DNA of 64,000 bases from Tubiluchus corallicola (taxonomy: Eukaryota; Priapulida; Priapulimorpha; Priapulimorphida; Tubiluchidae), in NCBI GenBank assembly GCA_030141605.1, contig JAQGDQ010000074.1, forward strand, positions 64,001 to 128,000, in the 5' to 3' direction. Both the position numbers and the translations under genes were made by a program. The notes under the pieces are model-generated. The model made no database searches and was not told the DNA's origin. It saw nothing but the letters and a program-made list of their open reading frames with translations. Below, one piece after another: positions 12,337 to 24,300 of the stretch (its first letter is position 1; the number at the start of each line of letters is the position of its first letter).

Positions 12337-12940
12337 ATCTAAGAAAACCTAAGTGTCATTTGGGAAGAAAAATATTTTTTGCACCTCACACTCTACTAAC
12401 TTTAACATTTGATAGCGTTAAAATTATTTACACGGTTTCTCATTTGCACAAGTTCTATGACGGTAAGTCTGTTAGTTCTGAGCATATATGCTGACTATGG
12501 AAAAGTAAAAAAACGTGCCAGAAATTTCAAGGGTATGTGTCACATTGTATAACAAGTTATATTTACACCTGAGTTCCTCAGGTGGCTTTAAGCTTCAGTT
12601 TGCAAGTTCAGGCATTATATTGAGATTGTTGAAATAAAAAAGCAAAATATCGTCATGGAAAAACAAAATTTTTTACTTTGTTGCCTCTACGTTGTTTGCA
12701 ATTATTGTTGTGCCCAATTAACTTTGCTTACTTGATGCAGCCTGGCTGATAAGTTGGCATGAATTTCTGTTAAAGCCAGTTAGAAGCCCTGAAACACATT
12801 AATTTAATTATAACAAAAATGTTGTGACTAACCATTATAATCCGCAGTAATTTATCCAGGCCTGTTGTTCTTGCCAATTAGAGCAAAACATTCTCTTTTA
12901 ATGTACATATATAATCGTTAAACTATTTTAGACTAACTTA

Positions 12941-13848
12941 CAGGGCCGGCTCTAGATAGTTTGTCGCCCTAAGCAAAAGTATTTTTAGCCCCCCTCCTCA
13001 ATGGTCAGCCCTTCCCCCATGGTCAACACCACGCCTTGAATTTTTCTTGTACGACATTATAATAAAGTATAACGGTACATGTATTAATTAAGTGTAGCCA
13101 AGTACCTATCTGCAGCTTGTGTTGATTGAATATGAAATCGTACGTCCCATTGTACGCCATGGGTCTTTAGGGGCAATCACATTTCTGCAATTTCTGCTAC
13201 TTTTGGCTAAATTTTCTCTCAGCCTTTTCATCAGAAAGTTTTTGAAATTTAAACGCCTTTTCTCACGTATAGGTTAATTTCACTAGCTTCATCACCTTCG
13301 CAACTATAGCTCCGGTCTGGTTGCAAATACTTCATTAGAGATTCTTTTTGCTGTTCAAAATCGTCATACACCAGCTTTTTGCCTTTCGTTTCCTGGTTTC
13401 CGCTTCTAAAAACTTCGAGGTCTACGGGTTCTTATAGGTCGACCTGTCACACTTAGGTAAATGTTGTTGTAAGAAACTTTTTTTACTAATGGAAGGATCA
13501 TAACTGTAAGCACTTAATTAGCTCTATTGCTCTATGAATGCAGTAGAAACTGCGGGTAAAGCTGGAAAGCAGTGTCTGGGTGAATCTTATCTTAGGAAAC
13601 CAGATAAAAAGCAAAAGCACAACGTGTTTAGTTGCGAGAAAACACTTTCTAGCGTAGGTGAATCACACATTTTGATAGGAAAATAACGAAAGTAGTTCGT
13701 TTCCTCTAATTAAAGAGCTGTGTACTTGAGCAATTACACACATATTGTGTTATTACGGTACATATGGTTAACTAAAAATTAAAGAATTGCTTTCAAAATT
13801 TGGCACTCTACCAACTACCTATATTGCCTATTAGCAGACCCGGCCCTG
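12941..13848. mobile_element. hAT-superfamily non-autonomous DNA transposon (908 bp)
   Basis: The element starts with CAGGGCCGGCTCT and ends with the inverted AGACCCGGCCCTG. It is flanked by a perfect 8-bp direct duplication, CTAACTTA, at 12933-12940 and 13849-13856. An 8-bp target site plus CAGGG-type ends are hAT hallmarks. The interior has no long ORF, so the copy depends on a transposase from elsewhere; a short minus-strand open stretch around 13290-13400 may be a coding relic. It lies between the two transporter genes. Confidence 0.85.
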
Positions 13849-13856
13849 CTAACTTA

Positions 13857-14669
13857 TGTGGTATTATGTGTGTGCTTTAAATTACCATACCTGGTGCAAT
13901 AAAATTGAAATAAAAATAAATAATGAAAACGTTGCGCAGGATTGCTTGACTTCTTGAATTTTTTTCGTAAAAAGTTGCCAAAATGAAGAGTAGGTGACCT
14001 TTAGACTTATCTGTGTGTATGTGTGTGTGTGGGGGGGGGGGGCGTTCGGACATCTTGCGTTACACTTTTAAGGCTTTCGAGAGAACTGTGTAGTACTGTA
14101 CTTATCCGGGGAGCGTTACCATGGCGCACTTGACTTTGGCTTTGACCTTAAAGGTTAGTAAGGCCTCGTGTTTAACACTTTTTTGTCCAAAGCCTTTCTT
14201 TTATGTATCCAAAGTTACTGAGGGCAAGTCGAAACTAATCAAAGTTAGCACATCTAGTACTTAGATCTGAAGTTTGAGGTTGAGGATAGAGGCTTGACGT
14301 TTGGGGACTTTTTCACAGCTGACCCTTTTCACTGACAACCAAAAAAATCTGAACATATGTAAGCATGTCATCTATGTTAGTAAATGCAATGTATTTTGCA
14401 GGAACTTAGTGAGAGTTTGCATTTGTGGTTTAGAATGTTGTGGTTCAAAATAAGTTAAATCGTTTCGACCATAAAGGTCTTGGTATAAAAATTTATGTGC
14501 TTCTAAAGGACCGTAACATGGACTTTTTGTGCTCAAAACGATTTAAATCTGGAAATCACGCTCAAACAGTCATATGCTTTAGACATGTTTTATCTTTATG
14601 AATCTCGTGTCAATGTATTATTCTGTCACATGCATTATTCTGTCACATGCGCCTGACATATGAGGTAAT
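13857..14669. other. Intergenic, no gene seen
   Basis: Contains a (TG)n run leading into a G homopolymer at about 14013-14042. Otherwise there is no recognisable coding or repeat structure. Confidence 0.5.
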
Positions 14670-15283
14670 ATGCCTTACATTACTGTCGCCAACATACGGA
14701 AAAGAGCAGTTGAACATATTGGTGTGATTTTTCAATCACACCTAGTCTCGGCGCCTCTTTCCAATCAGAAGATTGTGCCTCCCCGAGGAAATTCTTTTTC
14801 GATCCAATCCACTGTTGATAGCACTTTTAGTAGCAGCAACGAGGAAGAAGGGTTACTACACGTACAAGGCTTAAGTCAAGCGTCTTGGGAGAAAGTCTAA
14901 CAAACCGTGTGCGTTAATGCTTACTATCGAGAAATTCGAGAGCAAAAAAATAATCTCAGATGCAATGACGATTTTGGAAAGATTTTTATAAAGAAAGACA
15001 TACGCCCAGTTGTCCGAGAGGAACCGTTCAGATTTCATAGTGAAAGGAGAATCGAGAAAGAGAAGTTCGATAACATTGGAAAGAACATAAAAATTAAAGA
15101 GGGCAAGCTTGTGTTGGCACCATTGTTATTGATAAATTTCCGCCAGCTTATTCTCGTTTTTGGTATAGCTTGTTAATGCTCGCCTACGAGATTGTACGTC
15201 GTCGTCAACTCAAGTCCAGAGAAGATAAAGTGTCCAACGTGTCAGGTAAAATTCTTTGAGACAGATGCCACTACAGATGAATA
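14670..15283 (+). pseudogene. Unidentified ORF remnant with two in-frame stops
   Basis: One frame runs from ATG 14670 to TAA 15281-15283, interrupted by stops at 14898-14900 and 15174-15176. The first piece (76 aa) is Ser-rich. The second is charged and helix-like (SERRIEKEKFDNIG). The third carries KCPTCQVKFF, which looks like the first half of a Cys-type zinc finger. Continuity of one frame across two stops suggests a decayed coding sequence or retrocopy rather than chance. An alternative reading is a spliced gene: a GT follows TGTCAG at about 15246 and an acceptor-like tract precedes 15355. No family is recognised and no function is assigned. Confidence 0.25.
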
Positions 15284-15350
15284 AAATGGCTGTAAACGGT
15301 CATACTTTTAAAACTGATTTAAGACTTTCAAACGAAAAAATGATTTTATT

Positions 15351-15575
15351 TCAGAAATTGCTCATGTGATTTGTCACAAATGTTAATGCAGTCAGTCGGA
15401 TAATAGTTCGGTTTATGTGCAGCTGAGCTGTAGTGCGATTAGCAAGGTATGGCTTCGGGACTTGAATTTGTACATTTCCTGTCACGTGTATGAAACCAAA
15501 TCCGCCGTGTATGGTTAAACCGCTATGGTGACATTGACACTGAGAGATTTCTTCTGCATTTGGATAAGATAAGAA
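15351..15575 (-). CDS. Possible terminal exon of an unknown minus-strand gene
   Basis: The minus strand is open from a pyrimidine-rich, acceptor-like tract near 15560 down to a stop at 15351. The predicted residues are balanced and not low-complexity, including CQCHHSGLTIHGGFGF and VQIQVPKPYL, unlike the AT-rich noise around them. No family is recognised and no companion exon was found upstream, where the DNA is A-rich on the plus strand. It may be chance or a retroelement fragment. Confidence 0.2.
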   Translation of the reverse strand, partial: FLSYPNAEEISQCQCHHSGLTIHGGFGFIHVTGNVQIQVPKPYLANRTTAQLHINRTIIRLTALTFVTNHMSNF

Positions 15576-15719
15576 AAGATATTTAGTCAGGATAAACTTG
15601 ATTGAGAAAAGTTTGTTTACAATAAAGTTCTGACTGGTGATTTCAGGTTTTAAAATTAAGAAAAATAAATAAGCTATATGTAAGTACACAAACATAAAAT
15701 TTAAAAACATGCACAAAAA

Positions 15720-16274
15720 TAGTCAAACACTGTGTAATTTAATACATAAAGTAATTGAGCAGCAACACAAAAAAGCTAAGATTACAATCACAAAAAGAAC
15801 TTGAAATATAAACTAAGCAAAAAAGCTTTGACATGTTAAAAAGCGAGAAATAAAAATATAAGCAATTGATAAATAATATCGAATAATAATCGCAGCTAAT
15901 AAAAAGCAGAAGTGTAAAAGCAAATTAAAATAATAATAAAACATTTACATTAAAAATCCAAAAATTAAAAAAAGAAAAGAAGTACTAAGACAATTGCAAT
16001 TGTAAAAAATTACTAATAAAAAGAAAAAAGCAAAAAGCTTAGACACGTTAGGAAAAAACGAAATTACAAGCAAATAAAAAAGTGTCGCGTATAACAGAGC
16101 TAAAGTAAATTAAAAAACAAGATTAAAGCAAATTCAGCAATAATAAAAAAAATTAGCACTGAAAATCAAAATTCGCAAACAACAATCAGGATAATACAAA
16201 AAACATCTGAATAGATTTGAAAACGTCAAAACTTATATTAAGTTCTGAAGACCAAATTAAGAAACACAATACAA
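15720..16274 (-). repeat. A-rich (plus strand) tract, probable 3' part of a LINE copy
   Basis: About 550 bases are dominated by A with AATAAA-like and AAAGC words. The block directly follows, in minus-strand sense, the end of the LINE coding remnant at 16275, so it is best explained as that element's 3' untranslated region or an expanded T-rich low-complexity block. Confidence 0.35.
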
Positions 16275-16660
16275 TTAATTAAAATAATTCTCTTGACAAA
16301 AAGCTTCAAGGAGGCCTTTAAACAAGCGAATATTGCTACCGATTCCTAATTCACTTGGCAAAGAATTCCACACTTTAGCCCATCTGTATTTTAGAGATTT
16401 TTGTTCGGCTTATGTTCGATATAAAGGTATTTGTAGTTCATTTCTTGTAGCTGACCTAGTTCGATATTGATGCGAATATTCAAAAAGTGTTTAAAGGATT
16501 TTGGTAATTTTTAAGTACTTTGTACATACGACATGCTATAAACATTTGCCAGTTTAACCAGTTGTAATCAGTTTAATGCTCTGTGCTCTGGGTCAAATTG
16601 TAAAATAATTCGTGCAACCTTATAACGCCTGATTTGTAATTTGCTCTGCAATGTGGGATG
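16275..16660 (-). mobile_element. Decayed non-LTR retrotransposon (LINE), C-terminal reverse-transcriptase end
   Basis: Minus-strand translation gives LINE-typical C-terminal blocks in several frames: a segment reading LQIRRYKVARIILQFDPEHR, then MYKVLKNYQNPL, then YRTRSATRNELQIPLYRT, then KYRWAKVWNSLPSELG, ending at TAA 16275-16277. The last block corresponds to the conserved 'G-A-K-(L/V)-W-N-S-L-P' region of Jockey/CR1-like elements. Frameshifts and stops between the blocks show that the copy is dead. Confidence 0.75.
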
Positions 16661-18308
16661 ACAATACTATAACTATGAAACCCGGTTGTGCAAATGTAAG
16701 CGATTGTATTACTCGGTTGTCGAATAACATCTTATAGAGCAGCGAAGAGGGCAAAATCCCCGCATTTCCGAAATATCGGTATGGTATAACCAAGTTAGTT
16801 GGTGGCGCCAGCTTTTAGCTGCTAATGACCCTAAACGTTTGAGGTTCGTTGTTTGTTATAGGCTGGAACGGTAGCTTTACACAGCAGCCAAATGTGTCAG
16901 CCTAATCAGTCGTGACGATCCATGAGCACTTCAAAAGACCTAAACTGTTTTACTGCTTTACGTAGCGACGTTAGCATGCGGGAGTTACTTTTCACCCGAT
17001 TTTGGGCGCCCGGGTAAGGAACGAAGAATATAGAAAGAATATAGCGAAGCAAGTCCAACAAAGGTGCAGGTTGACCTTGTAACAACCATGTCTATTGGAT
17101 TCTATGCGGCATCTACCCAGAAGTATGTTTGTGATAGTGGAATTTGCCGTTTCGCAGCCCTCTTTCGATTGTTACATTTTTAATCCGGTTTGTTAGACCA
17201 GTCGTGTACTATATTACTGTACTGAACACCAATGGAAACGCATCATTAATTAAAATTTCATTTTTATCTGCGTCAAAGCGTCGTTACCACATTTCTAATA
17301 AAATTGTTTCCATTATAGATATCTATCTGCATAAACTGGCTTATAACTGACTGATTCATTGATTGATTTTATTTACAAACATTACTTTGCATATTCCAAG
17401 AGCCAATAATACAGGGGCGGTTTATCTTATACAAAATTACATCTTATACATTACGTGTACGTAATATGTTATACATCATACAATTTATAAATAGAATAGG
17501 AATAATTTTAAATAAGACATAGCCTAACGACAAATTATGATCAGCAAATAGTTGTTGGCTCAGATCAGAAGGTAAATTTTTAAGATCTGAGTAGATCACT
17601 TTAAAATTATAACAAATTCACTAACTAGTTCAAACTATATATCTAGTTCAGCTAATTCAGCTAGTTTAATAACTAGTTCAGCATCTATATTATTTGGAAT
17701 AGCCGGTGGATGAGTTGCACGGATAACTGCACAATTACGCCTAATTTATATTAAGATTACAGAACCGCAGAACTTATTGTACATGAAGTGTCCTCAAACT
17801 TTCCATGTGGCTGGTTAAACAAGAGAGACAGCAAAATATCGAGTCTAAAAAATTTCTACATGCGCTTCCCAGCAGCTTCTGGACAACGGGCAGCAGAAAT
17901 ATAGTTACTCAAATTTCGGCGCATATGCAGTAAAAGCAGCGTACTCGAACGTATGCACAGGAATAAACATACATACGTGCTTGCTCTCGCAAATGAACGA
18001 GCATTAAACTTTGCTCGTATAAATAGTAACCCATGATGCGTGTAGCTAAGCTACCTTGCATGAAGCTCGAACACTTGAACTCTAGGCACTGAGAATTTCA
18101 ATGGGTGAAAGGCAGCTACAGACGATCTAGCTTTGTTTGTTCGATGTTCTCATAAAAATGATGACAACTAATTTCGACGATGTTCGTATGACAAGTTTTA
18201 GCAGGATATGACCAGAAACTTTATTTTCTGGTTGTGTATGTCTAGTTATGAAAAACTGGCTGTTACAGAATATTCAACGTGTTAGTATCAGTAAAAGTGA
18301 AAGATAAA
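16661..18308. other. Intergenic region upstream of transporter 2
   Basis: No coding exon is recognised. A TGATT-type simple repeat at 17351-17370 next to AATAAA-like sequence on the minus strand may be another LINE 3' tail. The promoter of the second transporter should lie at the right end, but no diagnostic element stands out. Confidence 0.4.
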
Positions 18309-21300
18309 ATGTTGGTGGACGACATATTAACAGAAATTGGAGTGGGAAAAACGCAAGTTATAGTTTTCCTATCTCTCTGTTTGCCCATCATCTCTTCTTC
18401 TTGGCACATTTTTGCGACAAACTTTATTGGAGATGTGCCAGAGTTCTTTTGCAAGAAGTGGAATACCATCGGGGAAGATTATCACAAAAACTCGTCCAAT
18501 CAGGATTCGTACTCAAACGTTTCAGTTTCTGTTTTGAATAATGTTTCATTAAACGTTTATGAATTATTGAACATTAGTGCAGAGTTTGTGCAAAGACTGC
18601 CGGTCTCGAAGCTAGAAGATCAATGTGAACTCACCTTGAATGATACGGCACTTACTTGCTCTGCATGGACTTACTTGAACGATGAGATTCAATTCGTTTC
18701 ACAAGTAAGCATTTGCAAGCCCTAGCGCGTTTATACTTTTAAACTATAGCGTGTAAAAAAAGTGTTAGAAAAACATTTCTTTGAGAAAAACAAAAGAGAA
18801 AAGTGTTACTACAAATTCCGAATTTTTTGCTGGAAGAGTTGTCTTAAAAATTTCACAGATTTGTAGGGACCAATAATTTTAGTTTTAATGTATGGCAGCA
18901 AATGAGAGATACAGGTGGTCATTTTATGTGGACAATGAGTTCTTTGTTGATAAATCGATGCATTAGTTATTACTCCAAAACTGGGGCAGTAACTTATAAG
19001 GACTTTCTAAACATATCTTGTAGGTTGATCAGTAAAATCAATCTGCTAAATCTGGCTTAGCCGTTCCACATGTCTATTAATTTACTACTGATTTCTAATT
19101 ATTAAACTAGCAATCATTTTCCGCAGACCCCGTAGACATAATAACGTTAGTTAGTGTTATATATGCCACATTTCTGGTGGAAAAATTATAGCCATTACTT
19201 TTCCAAGATATCAATTACAAAAGTATGTACATCCTGCTGAGCGACTTATCGATTCCTGATTTGCCCAGAGGCATTTCAAGCAGATTTTATTTTTTACCGA
19301 GTACTATAAAATAATAAAAATTGCTGTTTATTACGTTGTTTTACTATCCACGTAATAAATAGTTGTTGTTGAAACAGAGTTTTTGCCATCTATATAGTTT
19401 TCGATGACGCCTGGAGCAATTTTTCAGAGATTTAATAATCCTTTTATTGTTGCCCTTATAAAAAGACAGCTGCTTAAATGAAGGTGTGCCCTACATAGGC
19501 TTTTCTGAACACGAAAGTATTTTATACATAAACGGTTATCAAGAATATGGGCAATAAAAAGATCGACCGACGGTAAAAAAGCAAACTCTTTATTTTCCAT
19601 TTATCAAGACTGGTCTATTTGTATATGAAAATCGCTCTTAAAATTTTATTACGATATTTTTGTAGTGGGATCTCGTTTGTGATCGGAATGTATTGGTTCA
19701 CCTCTCAGCCACAATGTTCATGTCTGGTACTATGTGTGGCGTGCTGCTATGTCCAATCCTTTCCGATGCATTTGGTAGACGACCTGCCAACTTGGTCAGC
19801 TCCTGGTTGTTCTTAATTCTTGGACTGACTAGTACGCTAGCGTCAAACTACACCGTGTACGTTGTTTTACGCTTCTGTACTGGCTTTTTCAAAGCTGTAA
19901 GTCTTCTACTCGTTTTCTTTTTTAGTAATAGTGTAACCAAAATTTAAATAAAAACGTACTATGCAATATAAAACATGTATTTTAAGTGCGCGTACACATT
20001 TGTGCGGTTCGTGCTATTGTAAGACTGTGGCAGGCGCATGTGCGACGGTTATTATTCATGCAGCATCGTATGTCCTGCCTAAGTTAAAAATTTCTGTTAA
20101 CTCGAATATAAGTAGGTATATTATTGTCTAAAGCCGCATTCGGTTCGTCTTAAAACAGGGCATGCGATGAACCATTGCGTAAATGTTTTAGTTCTCACTT
20201 GACCAAACAGTCGTATGAATGACCTCTATTGACTGCAAAGCAGTGCAAGCATATGCTGAATGCTGAATATGTGATCAATTTCTCGAGTTTGTATTGTCGA
20301 AATTTTTTATGCCTGGACTTCACGTGCATCAAAAGAATTTCCCATAATCATTACCCTCATCAGAATCACAAAATCACGAACTTTTCAAAACTCTGACTCT
20401 AGTGTGTAGTTCGATGGGTGAGCACTAGAAAATTGGTCAGTTGCCGCTTTTTTAATATTCTTAAATCATGCTACACCCAGGAGGGGCCTTTCAAAGAATT
20501 ATTCGCCTTTTTCGGAACTCGAATTGCCTCTATTAGATGAGCAACTTTATTCTTTGTTTTTGGTATACAACCTAGCTAGGATCCCAACCAGTTACTTCAC
20601 GATTGTATTTGATATAGAAATTGGTCTAAATAAGGCCAATGGCCACTTTATAGTATAAGGGACTATGACGAAACGAATTCACAATGCCAAAAATCAGAAT
20701 AGAGAATTTTCAAGTTTATAATGTTTGCATTTAATAATAAAGCATAAAGAGCTATTACACAAATTGCGTTTTTATAACACTTCATAGTTCTCAGACGTTC
20801 AAGTCATACATTAATTTTTAATATAACAGCCTTTTTCCGGTACCTCGGTTAGTATTCGCTACATTGTATCACCGTGCATAATTTCGGGTTATTATGCTTA
20901 TTTTATTGGATCAAGTATATTTAGGTTTATGTACGTCTTTAATAACTTTAGCTTTTTCACAGTTATATTCATGCAGGCGTGTTACAACTGATATATGATA
21001 ATGTAATATCAAAAAATTAACGCATAGGCGGTTAATAAGTTATACTAATTCTGCGCGACTGCAAAGTTTATAAGAGAAAATATTATGATGAAGCTCAAGG
21101 TTTACTGAAGGGGAAAATAAAAGTTGTAAAGTTTTGTAAGGTTGCAAAACAGAAATCTCTGTAAATGTTTTGAAAATTTATAGACATATTATGTATTGCT
21201 GAGCTATTCATGTGAATCACAGTATGTTGCAGGCAATGTTTTATTCCGGATATACGCTAACGTGCGAATGGTTTCCACCGAATCGGCGTTCGATACCTGG

Positions 21301-24300
21301 TTGTGCGAATATGCTATTTTGGGCGGCAGGGGTAATGAGTCTTCCTGGTTTGATGTATTTAGTGCCACATTGGAGAGTAGCCATGATAGCAATGACAGCA
21401 CCTCTGACAGTCACTATCTTCTATCCGCTGTACGTGTTTGAAATAAAAACAAGATTTAAACGGCAGTTATTTGGTTTTACGGAGAGCGATGACAGCTAGG
21501 GGAGTTCTAACTAATCTATTTATCATTTATTTTGCATTTTATAAGGTGAATTATAATAAAAAGGCCATAGGCTCCCAACATAGTTGCAAAAAAATAAAGA
21601 TGGCTTAAATTGAACCTAATGTATGCTGCTCAATTACACTTTAGATATATTTTGTATGTTTATAATAAAGTGATTTGTGTTCTGGGTAAACTTTATTTAT
21701 ATGTGTAAGTTTATGTATATTCATGATAATTTATATCGGCTTTATCTTATTTTATTTTAGTGACAGTCAATATAACATAAAGTTACTAGCGTTTAATGAT
21801 CAGATATTTGGATCGCGAGGTCAGTTAAAAGGCAGTGGTCATTTGCCAAAATTGTACACAACAGCAAAGAGAGATGCTGAAGTATTTTGTACTGCCAGGA
21901 TGTGAGCCTGAATCCATAGTTATGTTTTATGTGCTGACAATAGAGCAGTTATTGGCCTATTAAATTTTTAAGGAAGGTTAGACGATGATCCACTTTTTTT
22001 CAGATTTCTTCCCGAATCGTTGCATTGGTACTATGCTCAGGGTCACTTTGATAAAGCTGAGCAAGTGTTAAAGAAAGTTTCCAAATGGAACAATGTTTCT
22101 TTATCTCAGGTAAAGAATGCTTTTTCAGGTATTATAGGGTATGCAGGGTATATGAGCTATTCATATATTTTATGTATTATATGTGCAAACTTGCCCTAAC
22201 ATAAAAAATATTTAGCGATTTTTTTGTCAGTGACTACTTTTATCAGGTAATTAATGGGGAGAGTTGTTGTTGTTTTCACAGTAAAAATAGGCACCATTCA
22301 AAATTAACAGTAGTAAGTTTATTTTACTCAATGGCAAAAGCTATGCTAAGAAAATAGTCAGAAATTATTTAAATTCTAGACATTTGCTGGTTATAAAAGT
22401 CACTTCTTCCTGTTTCCATTTCAACTTGATCGATGGTCGGCAAACCCACCAGCTTTTACCTTGATCTTAATTGACGTTACCTTAATAGTGGGATGATGAA
22501 AATCTGTCTTATTTTTATCACAGGCCATGCTTGACGACGTCAGAAGAAGAAGCAAAAAAATAAAGGAAGCAGCAAAAGGAAGAAAAAGGCCAAATATGTT
22601 AGATGTGGCACGAATGCCAACTCTAAGAGTGTATGCAGGAATTCTCTGTGTGGCTTGGTCAGTAAATGGGCTTGTTCGCTTAATTATCTTTTTCCCAACC
22701 TAGGATTCTTATAATTTATTATGTTTTATTGCCTACTATAATTAAATGTTAAAACACGATATTGTAAAGTCATTAGGTTATTCTCTTTTAAGTATAAGTG
22801 AACAAACTGTAACTAAAATGTAGACAATTTGACAAATCTATTTATCTGCATTATTGTGAGCCCCACTTTAGTCTTGTTTAAAACATGTATGTACATTTCA
22901 GCATAAGTAGCGAAATTAGTTTAAATTGCATACAGTATACTGGGATGAAGGGTGTACAAGTTATAGTGACTGTTTGTTCTAAACACTTTTCAGTACCTAG
23001 CGAGTGTTGTTTGTCTCCAATAGCAAGTTCGATCTGAATAAATTAGTCGAGCGACTGACTGAACTCAAGGTGGTGGTACAAAAGTGATCCGAAAAAATGT
23101 CATTGCGGCCAGGTTGACTTCAAGATGACAAATCAAGGCTTTTTTTCGAAATTGATGTTATTGCTGCCATTTTAAATTTAACATGGAAATCAAAAATCCG
23201 ATTCCGCCAGTCGATGTGGAATTTGTTTTAATATGTTTTAACAAACAAACAACCAAGCAAACTTACAGACATATAGGCAAACAAACAAGCAACTTGACTG
23301 GTTATGAAGTAGCCAAACAATTTAAACAAGTTTTTAAATCTAAACTACATTTAGAAGAAAATTACGTTTTGCATTTAATGAGACAGTACTGGTTCCTAAT
23401 TTTGGGATTGCAAAACTGGGTGTCCCTAGGATGCAAACTGACAAACTTAACAGGCATATTTAATTGTAACAGGAATTAGTCTTTTAAGGACATAAAAACA
23501 ACTTTGGATACCCCGTATATGTACAGTTACATTTGGCCAACAGTAAGTTAAAATCTGTAGCTCCCTTTATTTTTCAAACCTGTTTCAAATACTAACCTGA
23601 TCTGGTGGTAACATAGTTGCTTCATTTTTGTTGCACTTCTCTAGTCCGGTGTTTTCCATTCACAGGAATTCAATCCTTGGACTGGAAGTGGTCACGTATA
23701 CCACACAGACAAAATTACTATAGTAGTGTGGAGAACCACAACCACCGAAACTTTGTCCACCGTGTTAACTGTAAAGAATCACTCTTGTAGATAAAAATTT
23801 TGGTATTTTTGAGATTTTCGTTTGTCATGCACATAAATTTCAACAGTTTATGAATACTGTGACATGTATGTACGTAATACGTACGTATGTATGTATGTAA
23901 GCTATATTACACTGCTAATTGCATCCAGTTTTCATTAAGTTCTTTTTTGACAGGTTTATGTCATCTTTGGTATATTATGGACTAACTTTAAGTACTTCCG
24001 TTTTGGTGGGGAATAAATACTGGAACTGTTTCCTGTCAGGGCTCGTAGAAATACCTGCTTATCTTGCTAATGTGTATTTACTAGAAAGGTATATTTTTAA
24101 GTTATTGTTATAATGTTAATTAAAGTTTAGCAGTGTATTAAACCATGAGTACAAGTAGCTTAAAATAATATAAAGTCTTTAAGTCAAATAAATTTAATGA
24201 GTTTTACAAATTTATCTATACTGCAGTTCAGCCTGTACTTGAAATGACCGCAGTAAGACGAGAGTTAAATTATTCAGTTTGACTAACTTAATAATAAAAT

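Noticed and set aside
18279-18308. Upstream in-frame extension of transporter 2
   Set aside because: It begins at GTG. The first ATG, 18309, aligns exactly with the start of transporter 1.
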